Shown one piece after another: positions 49,977 through 60,649 of a stretch of DNA of 64,000 nt. The stretch comes from Oasisia sp. SBJ-2009 (taxonomy: Eukaryota; Annelida; Polychaeta; Sabellida; Siboglinidae): positions 21,515,869 through 21,579,868 of the forward strand of contig OZ024854.1 of assembly GCA_964017155.1 (NCBI GenBank), written 5' to 3'. Positions within the stretch are counted from its first letter, which is position 1, and each line of letters starts with the position of its first letter. The position numbers and the translations under genes are program-made. The notes beneath the pieces were generated by a model. That model had not been told where the DNA came from. It ran no database searches and saw only the letters and a program-made list of their open reading frames with translations.

Positions 49977-52119
49977 GATCACCTGAACTAACGGTTCATC
50001 TGCCGCCAGTAGACGTCACTTGTGACCCGGTGAGTGACAAGACCAGAAAAGCGCGCCGGAAAGCTGCGAAAGATAAGCACGCAGACAACTGGAAATACTA
50101 TGTGAAGACCTGCATACACAACGGCAAGGACAACCGTCAAATGGTTCAATGCCATTTGTGCCAGTCGTGGGTGCACCCGGAGTGTGTGGGTGAAGACGAT
50201 AAGGACATTGTAGGCATTTGGTCCTGTACGTCCTGTCGTATGCTACCGACACTCGTGGAGCGTCTACTTGAGAAGACGTCCCTGCTCGAGTCGCTGGTCG
50301 TAACACTCGAACGATCGAACCAGCAACTTGTATCCTTGATGGGTGGGCAGAGCCAAGAAATACGAGGCCTGCGAGAAGACATCGCGACAAGCAAGCATCC
50401 AGACGGCGACGCCGACGCCAACGATGGGAGACCAGAGGCCGTGACACTGCTTGTGGGGAACAGCCCGTGCTACGTGACGTACGCGTTGATAAAACGTCCA
50501 GTGGCAATCCCATCAAGATTCGAAGGAAGTCAGGCGCCACTATCGCCGATATCGAACAAATGATCGATGACGCGGCTAATACGGAAACCATCGACGAAAT
50601 ATTCATCGTTGGTGGTACACACGAAACAACGAGTGACGTCAGTGCAGCAAACATAAAAGAAAACATCGCGCAACTACTGCGGAAGGCGAAAACCGTGACA
50701 CCAACCATCACGGTGAGTAGCGTACTGCCGTCGAAGCGTCGAGCCAATCCAGACAGACGAGCCGAAGTCAACATGAAAGTGAAGGAAGCGTGCAACGAAG
50801 TCGGATGTCAAATTCATCGACAACGACGCAAATTTCACATTCCGGAACGGGGGCTGCTGACGACGCGGCTTTCCAGAGAGACGGGCTGCATCTATCTGAG
50901 AGCGGAGTTGGCAGATTGCTGTTGAATCTGCCTCTCCCAGAACAGCCACCGAAACAGCACAAACGTCAACATCAACAACAACACCGACACGTGTCAAACG
51001 CAACGAACCACGACCGATCGCCGAACGCAACAGTGGCACCTGACGGTAAGTGGACAGTGGTTAAGCGTCGTACTCGTCAGTCGATGGGCAAGTGTGCCAA
51101 ATGCGGTGAGACGAACCACGTCACTGCCACCTGCAGACACCCCGACAAAGTGTTGTGTCGTCAGTGCGGGGAACGAGGACATAAAGAAAAGCATCACACC
51201 CGTGATTAGGAAATGGGCCTAAACGAACTGGCCATGGAACTTCCCCTGAACACACAAACCGAGAACTCTGATTCAACGCGGTGTTGTGTTCCGAATCCAA
51301 CAGCGGACAAAATACGCAAATGGGATCTGCCTTTCCTAATTAATTTAAATGCCAGATCTCTGAACAGTGAAAAAGTGGACGAATTGCATGTAACTGTAGC
51401 AACACATGATGTCCCAATTGTATGTGTTAGTGAGACATGGTTTAAAGACTATATGGATGATTCAAGTAGCCTTACTATGCAAGGGTTTTGCTTAGAGAGA
51501 AAAGACAGGGGTCATGGACGAGCCGGTGGTGTAGCTTGCTACATTAGACATGATTTAAAGTATAAGAGATTGAATGATATGGAGGTTGATGATTTAGAGG
51601 TAATGTGGATTAAGGTTATGCCAAAAAAAACGCCTCGAAAATGTTCATGTATACTGGTAGCATGTTTATATTATACTCCAAAGACGGAGTATTTAAAAAT
51701 ACGTGATCATTTAATCACCAGTATTGACACTGTAATGCGAAAACACACAGAATGTGGTGTGATCATAACTGGGGAGTTCAACCAGTTGCGGGATAACTTT
51801 ATGAAAACCCACTATAGATTTGTCCAAGTAGTTAATGTTGTAACACGTGGACAGGCGATATTAGACAACATATGGACGAATATGGAGGAGGTATACACCC
51901 CACCTGTTACTATCTCTGAACTGGGGTCATCGGACCATAACATGGTTTTGCTTAAACCTAAAGCGAAAAGTTTAGTTGATACTGGATGCGTGACACGGTT
52001 AACCGTAAGGTGTATGGGGCCAAAAGAAAAAGCCACTTTCAATATGGCTTTATCAGCCATTAAATGGGAACCCCTATTTAGGCTTGATTCATGTGCAGAT
52101 CAATATTCATATTATCAAA
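49977..52119 (+). mobile_element. CR1-like LINE fragment, plus-strand arm of an inverted repeat
   Basis: It matches the reverse complement of 53720-55861 base for base except for scattered differences. It lacks the first ~20 codons of ORF1 at its left end and everything after the start of the RT domain at its right end. It holds ORF1 (PHD, esterase, zinc knuckles) and the endonuclease part of ORF2. The right junction (TATCAAA|CGCTCAAATCGC) runs straight into the composite repeat fragment. Confidence 0.9.
49985..51209 (+). pseudogene. Broken LINE ORF1 (PHD - esterase - CCHC)
   Basis: Frame 1 (to about 50460) encodes a PHD finger (CIHNG, CHLC, SWVHPEC, WSCTSC) and a coiled coil. A 2-base insertion at about 50465 breaks the frame right at the esterase nucleophile motif: the other copy reads VGNSLLRDV, this one VGNSPC. 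The next frame continues to 50925, and the third (to 51209) contains RDGLHLSESG (DxxH motif) and two zinc knuckles (CAKCGETNHVTATC, CRQCGERGHKEKHH). The N-terminus is missing. Confidence 0.85.
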
Positions 52120-52154
52120 CGCTCAAATCGCAGCGTGTGACACCCACCCTTTGA
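51213..52154 (+). pseudogene. LINE ORF2, endonuclease part (3'-truncated)
   Basis: Encodes an apurinic-type endonuclease (EEP fold): INLNARSLN near residue 44, VSETWF (71-76), RAGGVACYIR, a degenerate GEFN box where GDFN is expected, and GSSDHNMV. The frame is continuous here, unlike the opposite copy. Coding identity to the LINE ends at 52119; the last ten or so codons read through unrelated repeat. The reverse transcriptase is absent. Confidence 0.85.
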
Positions 52155-52245
52155 CCTTTACCAGCTGGGAGAGTGCACCTGGCTGGGTGTGTCAGTTAGT
52201 GAAATAGTTGTTATTGGCTATACAGTTTTTCTAATAATAGGATGT
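52120..52245. repeat. Fragment of the composite repeat between the two LINE arms
   Basis: CTCAAATCGCAGCGTGTGACAC through ACAGTTTTTCTAATAATAGGATG is the same 125 bp found at 43755-43875 and 49227-49349. It ends at the 3' end of the minus-strand LINE. Confidence 0.85.
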
Positions 52246-52390
52246 AATAATAATAATAACACAAGTTTTATTAGCAAGTCAACTGAGTTGGATTGCCATT
52301 ACAATAGGTTACAATTGACTCATCAAAACATCACACAAATACAATAGAAATACATTTGATACCGCAAATCATACCGAACTAATAACCTTT

Positions 52391-52690
52391 TTACTGACAG
52401 TTGTATAAATTGCCATCTTGTGCAAAACTAATGATTATTTCTTTTGATTTTTCGAAATTAATTTTCATGTCATTCTTTTGTGTCCATCTAGCAGCAATAT
52501 CAACCGACTCTTGTTTGACAGATACACCCTTTCTGTCGCATATTTCAAACAACGTACTATCATCTACATACTTATATAGTGGAACAGTCGTTCTTAAATC
52601 ATTTATGTAAACAAGGAAACATTTAGGTCCAGACAATGTCCCTTGCGGTACTCCCCCATTGGGATGACCAGAATGGGAATATTCATTTCC
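52391..52690 (-). pseudogene. LINE RT catalytic YVDD segment
   Basis: The displaced frame reads GVPQGTLSGP, FLVYINDL and YKYVDDSTLFE, the RT active-site box, then KINFEKSKEI. It stops at 52391; the usual thumb and C-terminal region is absent. Confidence 0.85.
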
Positions 52691-54104
52691 TATTTTTACT
52701 CGTAGAGTTTCTGTTTAATAGAAATGTTACCATCCATCTTAAAATATGTGCGGGCAACCCATACGATTGTAGCTTATCTAGCAACAAATTATGATTAATA
52801 AGATCAAACGCTTTTCTAAAGTCTAGCATTACAACTCTGACATAAGAATTCAATTTATCTGTCGCCTTATACCACATATGAACCAGTTCGACAAGAACAT
52901 CTGTTGTGGACGTTCCGCTATTTCCTCCAAATTGCTTAGCATCAATTTCACCTTCAATTGTTTCATCCACCCATTTCATTATTATTGATTCAAACACCTT
53001 GGCAGCTATTGGAGTTAGTGAAATTGGTCTAATGTCTTTTTCAATCGACACAGGGGGGCTTGTTTTTGGCAACGGTATTACATTGGCCATTTTCCATTCC
53101 ATAGGGAGTACACCTTCTCTTAGTGAATTGTTAAAAATAGCAGTTAATGGAGGGGCGAGAACATGTGCATAGTTTCTTGACACCCATGCAGGGATGTTGT
53201 CAGGCCCAGTAGCCTTGTTGGCTTTAACACTCTCCAAAGCTTTAAAAGTAGTATATACGCTTATCACATACTGATCCGGCAGTTCCTCGTTAACGTCGAA
53301 CACCTTGTGGCTCTTATTTAACCCAGGCAAATGGTCACTCACAGAAACAAAAAAATCATTCATTGTATTGGCCAGTAAGCCACAATCACCATCCGTTGTT
53401 TTGTTAGCTAGACCTTGCATGCATGAATTGCCATTTGTTTTAAGTCCCATTATTGTTTTCATATGCTTCCACCAATCGTGGGATCCCGATTCATGCATTG
53501 CTGCAATTTGTGTTTGGTAACAATTATACTTAAGTTTCGACGCGGCTCGGTTGACCTTATTACGTAATATTTTTGCTTGATTCATATCACCACTCATGTG
53601 AGTTCGCTGTCGTTTACGAACTAAGTCTCTGAACCAGTCTGTAACCCATGGTTTATCAGCCGTATGCCTCGTAACAACTTTAGTAGGAAAGCATATTTCC
53701 ATCAGGTTGCTAATAACCATTTGATAATATGAATATTGATCTGCACATGAATCAAGCCTAAATAGGGGTTCCCATTTAATGGCTGATAAAGCCATATTGA
53801 AAGTGGCTTTTTCTTTTGGCCCCATACACCTTACGGTTAACCGTGTCACGCATCCAGTATCAACTGAGCTTTTCGCTTTAGGTTTAAGCAAAACCATGTT
53901 ATGGTCCGATGACCCCAGTTCAGAGATAGTAACAGGTGGGGTGTATACCTCCTCCATATTCGTCCATATGTTGTCTAATATCGCCTGTCCACGTGTTACA
54001 ACATTAACTACTTGGACAAATCTATAGTGGGTTTTCATAAAGTTATCCCGCAACTGGTTGAACTCCCCAGTTATGATCACACCACATTCTGTGTGTTTTC
54101 GCAT
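52683..54104 (-). pseudogene. LINE ORF2, endonuclease end and reverse transcriptase
   Basis: 473 codons holding the end of the endonuclease (GSSDHNM), the linker and the RT fingers and palm: IPLPK, DIRPISLTPIAAKVFESII, KQFGGNSGTSTTDVLVELVH, VVMLDFRKAFDLINHNLLL. The first catalytic Asp (LDFRKAFD) is intact. A frameshift near 52710 separates it from the rest of the palm. Confidence 0.9.
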
Positions 54105-54132
54105 TACAGTGTCAATACTGGTGATTAAATGA

Positions 54133-54627
54133 TCACGTATTTTTAAATACTCCGTCTTTGGAGTATAATATAAACATGCTACCAGTATACATGAACATTT
54201 TCGAGGCGTTTTTTTTTGGCATAACCTTAATCCACATTACCTCTAAATCATCAACCTCCATATCATTCAATCTCTTATACTTTAAATCATGTCTAATGTA
54301 GCAAGCTACACCACCGGCTCGTCCATGACCCCTGTCTTTTCTCTCTAAGCAAAACCCTTGCATAGTAAGGCTACTTGAATCATCCATATAGTCTTTAAAC
54401 CATGTCTCACTAACACATACAATTGGGACATCATGTGTTGCTACAGTTACATGCAATTCGTCCACTTTTTCACTGTTCAGAGATCTGGCATTTAAATTAA
54501 TTAGGAAAGGCAGATCCCATTTGCGTATTTTGTCCGCTGTTGGATTCGGAACACAACACCGCGTTGAATCAGAGTTCTCGGTTTGTGTGTTCAGGGGAAG
54601 TTCCATGGCCAGTTCGTTTAGGCCCAT
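54133..54627 (-). pseudogene. LINE ORF2 endonuclease, frameshifted
   Basis: Starts 4 bp after the zinc-knuckle stop. Same EEP endonuclease as in the plus copy (INLNARSLN, VSETWF, GRAGGVACYIR), but a 9-A run near 54215 (8 in the plus copy) shifts the frame, which then stops at 54133. The ORF2 reading continues in another frame from about 54210. Confidence 0.85.
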
Positions 54628-54630
54628 TTC

Positions 54631-55050
54631 CTAATCACGGGTGTGATGCTTTTCTTTATGTCCTCGTTCCCCGCACTGACGACACAACACTTTGTCGGGG
54701 TGTTTGCAGGTGGCAGTGACGTGGTTCGTCTCACCGCATTTGGCACACTTGCCCATCGACTGACGAGTACGACGCTTAACCACTGTCCACTTACCGTCAG
54801 GTGCCACTGTTGCGTTCGGCGATCGGTCGTGGTTCGTTGCGTTTGACACGTGTCGGTGTTGTTGTTGATGTTGACGTTTGTGCTGTTTCGGTGGCTGTTC
54901 TGGGAGAGGCAGATTCAACAGCAATCTGCCAACTCCGCTCTCAGATAGATGCAGCCCGTCTCTCTGGAAAGCCGCGTCGTCAGCAGCCCCCGTTCCGGAA
55001 TGTGAAATTTGCGTCGTTGTCGATGAATTTGACATCCGACTTCGTTGCAC
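54631..55050 (-). pseudogene. Out-of-frame LINE ORF1 C-terminus: DxxH motif and zinc knuckles
   Basis: Overlaps the ORF1 frame. The true protein enters it near residue 22 (DDAAFQRDGLHLSESG, end of the esterase), followed by a Gln/His-rich linker and two CCHC-type knuckles. The displaced frame is explained by an extra G in a G-run near 54990. Confidence 0.75.
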
Positions 55051-55913
55051 GCTTCCTTCACTTTCATGTTGACTTCGGCTCGTCTGTCTGGATTGGCTCG
55101 ACGCTTCGACGGCAGTACGCTACTCACCGTGATGGTTGGTGTCACGGTTTTCGCCTTCCGCAGTAGTTGCGCGATGTTTTCTTTTATGTTTGCTGCACTG
55201 ACGTCACTCGTTGTTTCGTGTGTACCACCAACGATGAATATTTCGTCGATGGTTTCCGTATTAGCCGCGTCATCGATCATTTGTTCGATATCGGCGATAG
55301 TGGCGCCTGACTTCCTTCGAATCTTGATGGGATTGCCACTGGACGTTTTATCAACGCGTACGTCACGTAGCAGGCTGTTCCCCACAAGCAGTGTCACGGC
55401 CTCTGGTCTCCCATCGTTGGCGTCGGCGTCGCCGTCTGGACGCTTGCTTGTCGCGATGTCTTCTCGCAGGCCTCGTATTTCTTGGCTCTGCCCACCCATC
55501 AAGGATACAAGTTGCTGGTTCGATCGTTCGAGTGTTACGACCAGCGACTCGAGCAGGGACGTCTTCTCAAGTAGACGCTCCACGAGTGTCGGTAGCATAC
55601 GACAGGACGTACAGGACCAAATGCCTACAATGTCCTTATCGTCTTCACCCACACACTCCGGGTGCACCCACGACTGGCACAAATGGCATTGAACCATTTG
55701 ATGGTTGTCCTTGCCGTTGTGTATGCAGGTCTTCACACAGTATTTCCAGTTGTCTGTGTGCTTATCTTTCGCAGCTTTCCGGCGCGCTTTTCTGGTCTTG
55801 TCACTCACCGGGTCACAAGTGACGTCTACTGGCGGCAGATGAACCGTTAGTTCAGGTGATCCGCAACAGTTATCACATGAACTGTTAGCCACCGGGCTAG
55901 AGTCGTTGTCCAT
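54915..55913 (-). CDS. LINE ORF1 protein: PHD finger, coiled coil, SGNH esterase
   Basis: 332 codons from ATG. Residues 59-104 form a PHD-type zinc finger (paired Cys, SWVHPEC, WSCTSC). Residues 110-155 form a coiled coil. Residues 172-290 are an esterase with VGNS (177-180, nucleophile block) and IVGGTHE (227-233). This combination is known from ORF1 of CR1-like retrotransposons and is thought to help bind RNA, chromatin or membranes during retrotransposition. The C-terminal 40 or so residues are frame-shifted: a 1-base insertion near 55035 replaces the expected DVKFIDND sequence, and the DxxH motif sits in another frame. Confidence 0.8.
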   Translation of the reverse strand: MDNDSSPVANSSCDNCCGSPELTVHLPPVDVTCDPVSDKTRKARRKAAKDKHTDNWKYCVKTCIHNGKDNHQMVQCHLCQSWVHPECVGEDDKDIVGIWSCTSCRMLPTLVERLLEKTSLLESLVVTLERSNQQLVSLMGGQSQEIRGLREDIATSKRPDGDADANDGRPEAVTLLVGNSLLRDVRVDKTSSGNPIKIRRKSGATIADIEQMIDDAANTETIDEIFIVGGTHETTSDVSAANIKENIAQLLRKAKTVTPTITVSSVLPSKRRANPDRRAEVNMKVKEACNEVGCQIHRQRRKFHIPERGLLTTRLSRETGCIYLRAELADCC

Positions 55914-55975
55914 GGTTGTTCAGGCGGAACCGGTACAATTGGTTACAACTACGCTGCTAAGCTGATGTTATTGCT

Positions 55976-56150
55976 TTTAACTATTGTTCGTTCACCTGGT
56001 AGAATCACCCGTTGGGCGATAAAAGGCCCAGATATCCAGCTAAATATTAAAATACTTAAAATCTATCACATCGGCTCGGCCTAATGAAAGATGTCACGTA
56101 TACGTGTAATGGTAAGGTGATCAACACGTATATGATAATAAGAGTCACTG
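55976..56150. other. Spacer between LINE and TTAA-bounded element
   Basis: No gene seen. LINE 5' UTR may extend into it. Confidence 0.4.
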
Positions 56151-57439
56151 TTAAAGGGGGACTGAAGCGGCCGAACAACCACAGCCCAAACATAAGAACA
56201 TATAATTTACAGCACTAGTGACCATAATTTGACAATCCCAGTGTCACGGTATATTTTAAATACATTTTCAAAGTGAGCTACTTTCGACACAGGGCGCCGC
56301 CATTCCGCCTGGCCATATTGCTGGTTGTACTCGGGTTTGTTTACAATCACCGGAAGCACGTGTCGATAGGCGGCGCAGCATAGCTCTCGCAAAAACGGAC
56401 GAAACGCACTCAAACCAAATATAATTAAACACATTAATGCACTGTATGCCTAATAGATATACCATAATTGTTAGTAAGCATTATTTCACATACTTCCACA
56501 AAGGATTCCTGTAGAAAAAGCAGGTTTGAGATGATGAAGTTTGCGTGTCCGCCGGCGGCGAGTTCAGCGGAGTCGGCGGTGGTCACTTTCGAACGCCGAT
56601 TGTAAGCCTAATTTCGAATGTGACGAGCACAACGAGGCGCTGAACCTCAAAACATAAGCTTCGACCAGAGCTACAGGTCCGTGTTTGATTGATTGGCTTG
56701 CATATAAGTACGCAGCGACGAAGTAAAGTTCGTCGAACTCGACAGGAAAACCGGACATGATTTCCTTATTTGGAATGTGATTCGGCGCGTAGGAAGTGAC
56801 AAGCCGGCGACTCGGCACTCACGAGTTCCGTCATGTATCGTTACGACTACAATTTAATCCCACAGTTGTATTTCACTGTCTGCATAATACACGAATGTGA
56901 CCTAAGAAAAGTTTAAATGTAGTAAGAAATGTGAATGTAATAAAATAAATCTATGTGTAGATACAAGTATTTAATTTGAAATAAAAATGTTTAAAATCCA
57001 CTGAATTTGTTTAGGTCAACAGATCGCCAGATCTAGCGGTGCGTTGGTTGCTAGAACCAGCTCGAGTTTCTAGGTACAAGTAAAAAAATGTTTTTGACAT
57101 AGACAGTGGTGGAATAATTTTCTTCAAGATAGTGACATAAAAAGAAATGCCAGCTACGACCGTATCAGGCGTATGACGTGTTTGTTAGCGTCGTCATATG
57201 CTAATTACTTAAATTAGGGTGACTCGCTAATTAGTCAACAACTGTTGAACAGTCACGAATCACAGACACAGATATATAACAGGCATTATTTATAATGAAT
57301 TAACAGAAACAGCAAAATACTAATTTATGTTATTATTTAAATTAGACTGTTAACTGCATTCAATAAAACACTAGTGTGTATAAAAAATATTTTACCCCAT
57401 AAATCAACTGATTAAAATCACTAAAGAATTTTTTTTTAT

Positions 57440-57735
57440 TAATTGCTGATTTATAAAGGTAAGATCTTAAAGAGCGTAGTAACCAATCCTCAGGATTGCT
57501 GAAAGCGCTTTACACTTTATTTCCCTGACAGACCTGTTCAATCATATACCATCTCAACTTCTCTGGGAAGCATCCAGCAATATGCTACAATTAATTCGCA
57601 AAAGCTACTCATACACATATCCACCACTGTCTATAGCCATGCAGGTACTCATTTATACAGCTGAGTGAACTGGAAAAATGTAGAGTGAAAAAAAATCCCC
57701 AAGCTTTTAACATCACAGCAAAGAATTGCAGACAT
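57440..57735 (-). mobile_element. SINE body, second copy
   Basis: Matches 35130-35370 (AGTAACCAATCCTCAGGA, CTGACAGACCTGTT, GCTACAATTAATTCG, GTACTCATTTATACAGCTGA). The tRNA-like head is no longer clear. A poly-T run at 57428-57437 could be part of its tail. Confidence 0.75.
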
Positions 57736-60350
57736 AGCTGTTGACTTATGAATACTGTCTGTTAATCACTAGTTTGCGTACAATTTAATCTTGGCCATTA
57801 CACGAGGACACTGTTTTTGACATTATGCAAGCTGAGGATGTACTGTTTATATGCATTATATCATCAAAGCAAGATACCAGAACGACAAGTAGGAAACGGT
57901 GAGCGGCAGCCATGCAGGTCAGTAAAATATTATTATCATTATGATTATGGTATCATTGTATTTGTTTCTGGTAACATATGTACATGTGTGCATCGCACAA
58001 CTTTCTATAAAATAATTAGTATAACAACAATAAAACATGCTACAGAATCAATCACACTTAACATAGTGTCACTATTAAGTATGTTAATGTGTCTATCCAA
58101 TGACACTACCCATCATAACCCAAGTCAGTTGGCAATATTACCTGGGAACACATTTAATATTTTAATTCATAAAATATCCGTAGAATATTTTATAATTTCA
58201 TGTATGCACATTCTGTTATTGCTGTAGAATGCATGACTGTGGTCAAAATACACAAAACACATGGAACTTATTTCAATTTTTTTTAAGCAACTGTTTTGAC
58301 ATACATAATAAGTCACTACCCTCCAGGGGTAGTATCCGATATTTAAACACTGACAGATTAATACATTTCTAAATAATCTAAGACAACAGTTTTGTTTATC
58401 GCCCAAAACATTATGCACCCAAATGTGGATCTCACCTTTAAGAATCTGCAGTTTTGCTTTCCAAGTGATAAACAAGCACACATTTTTTAGGTGGGGATCT
58501 GAATAGTCTCCTGACAGCAGGTAGTAAGATCACTGATCCCATGACTAAAATTAATAGTTACATGGGTGAACAAACATTTGGAACCTTACATTAGCCCATA
58601 GCCTCCATTGTTACTGGAAAGGGTTGCAAACATCATGATCAAAGTACAACAGAGGACTGCTGTTACTAATTGCCATTAATAGCCTAGTGCAAATTAGGCA
58701 ATAAGATCACAATCTTACCAGTGTCCTGTGTTTCCCAGCAAGAGTGAAAAGACTACCCATACCCAATACAAACATCACTGCCTGGACAAAGCCCCACTAT
58801 CTCTCTAGTGCACTTGCATTTCTTACCAGTTCACAGTCATGTGCTAGAGCATGATGAAAAGACAAACCAGTGCAACAGAGGTCAGCTTTAAATTGAGTGT
58901 TTAAATAAAACTTCAAAATGTTTGGGGTTCATGGCTGTTGTAGAATGATTATCGACTAACACGACTAGTATATTGAATCTGAAATGAATAGTATTATTGC
59001 GTATAACAAAATAAGACTAAAATAAGAATATAAAGTACGAAAATTATATTTTGATAAGGCATGTATTTTGCTTTCAATAGTACCGCAGACATCAGCATTG
59101 TTCAGTTAGTTGCAGTTTGTGCAGTTAGTGTTTGATAACTGTAAGGTGACCATAATCACTTCCCAAAATTATTTATTAGGAAAATGGCTAAGAAGTCTAT
59201 TTAGAAAACCTTATACATTGCAATAAAAAAAACTTACATATCTCGAAAAAGACTCGGTTGGACAAAACCCCACCCACAAATGAAACTTACGTATAAAACC
59301 CAATGTAAACAAATTTAGTCTTAAATTGACATTTGTACTTTTTGAAAATACAAGTATGACTTTGACTATGGCCAAGTAGTTGTCTCTGATTGGACCAAGG
59401 AGGACACTGATTGCACGTAACTAACTTAAACATTTTATTTTCTTATATGTGCAAGTAGGCTTGTATAATTGGTTTACCATGTAATTTATGTGTTGCTTAT
59501 GTAGGAGTGGGTTTGCTTGTTTGTAATGATGTCTGAATGACTCGGGATACACACATATTAAAATATGCTAGGAAGGTTAGTCATAATATAATGGAATCTA
59601 CACAGAATGCACCATTGAAAAGGTAATGTTCTATTTATTGCATGAATGTTCCCTGATTGATACACAACACCTTGCTCAGCCCACTGTCTACTAGTTTCAT
59701 TGAGACAAGAGCTGACCAATTAACTTGGCTAGCAGCAGCAGACAAGCCAGAAAGCAGATACCTAATACATCAAACTGATCTGGGGGTCATTTCAAGGGAC
59801 CTTCTCAAAAACCAAATCACCAGCATTACTTTGTGTTTTGAGGCCCATAGAATGATGTAATAAAATACAGATTTGTTGTGTATATCAGCACCACCACATG
59901 CAACAACCATGCAAAAGTAGATTTGTTTAACAATTGTGGAAAAATAGTCTGGGGGACCATGGAGGACCATATGGGGCCTGCGAAATAATTCAATCAAATT
60001 TAGATTTCTCATGCATAGTTACAATATCCACAGATCTATGCATCTACACAAAATTAGATACTGAACACTTTCCGAAATGCTAATTATAAGTTGATTTAAT
60101 CAGTTTTTATTTTTATGATGTATAGGTACTGCAATGAGAAAACAAAAGATGTCAAAACATTGTTATTTATATGTATATCACAGAAGATACATACCCTCAT
60201 ACATATGTATCATTCTTTCAGATGAAGGATTCACAAATACTGAACACAACTTTCAAAGGATCCAGTGCACCAGATGATATTGTCCCTCATGGCAGTACAG
60301 GTGTCACATTGCAACGCCATTAACTCGTAGTGTCAAACTCAAACAGAGCC
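57736..60350. other. No gene recognised
   Basis: AT-rich sequence inside the possible TTAA-bounded element. A plus-strand frame at 59657-59860 is short and protein-like (TRADQLTWLAAADKPESRYL), but has no support. Confidence 0.45.
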
Positions 60351-60351
60351 A

Positions 60352-60645
60352 GTGATCATGTCGCTAATGCGATACTTTATCGATGCAGCAATTATTACAG
60401 ATAATATTGTTGTTCCATTGAATATTCATCATGACCATGGGTATGCGAAGTTGTCGTCGCAGTCCTGCATGCCTTCTTCGACTGACCATGGCAGTCATGT
60501 CAATGTGGATGACACCTTGGATGTCCCAGTCTCACTGTCGCCATCTTCAGATCATTCTGTCTGGAACAGACAGACGGAAAACACTGAAAAGAGTTATGCA
60601 GAATATGTGTTAGCGGATGACAGCAATATCACTGATGATGACTGA
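60352..60645 (+). CDS. Hypothetical exon or small ORF within the TTAA-bounded element
   Basis: An open frame of about 97 codons ending in an acidic tail (YVLADDSNITDDD). It contains DHGYAKLSSQSCMPSSTDHG, which has the look of the Ser-rich linker in THAP-type transposon proteins, though I cannot confirm the family. Several in-frame Met give no clear start, and an upstream exon is likely. The composition suits coding better than the surrounding DNA does. Confidence 0.35.
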   Translation: MIMSLMRYFIDAAIITDNIVVPLNIHHDHGYAKLSSQSCMPSSTDHGSHVNVDDTLDVPVSLSPSSDHSVWNRQTENTEKSYAEYVLADDSNITDDD

Positions 60646-60649
60646 AGCA

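Larger units (their letters stand above)
52246..55975 (-). mobile_element. CR1-like LINE, longer minus-strand copy
   Basis: Read leftwards it has ORF1 from ATG at 55913, ORF2 from 54627, the RT catalytic motif YVDDSTL near 52560, and a 3' end with CAAGTTTTATTAGCAAG and a (TTA)n tail at 52246. It is disabled: ORF1 has two 1-base insertions, ORF2 has one extra A in the run near 54215 and a frameshift near 52710. The normal ~200 residues after the catalytic box are missing. The order PHD-esterase-CCHC-endonuclease-RT is that described for CR1-clade elements. Confidence 0.9.
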
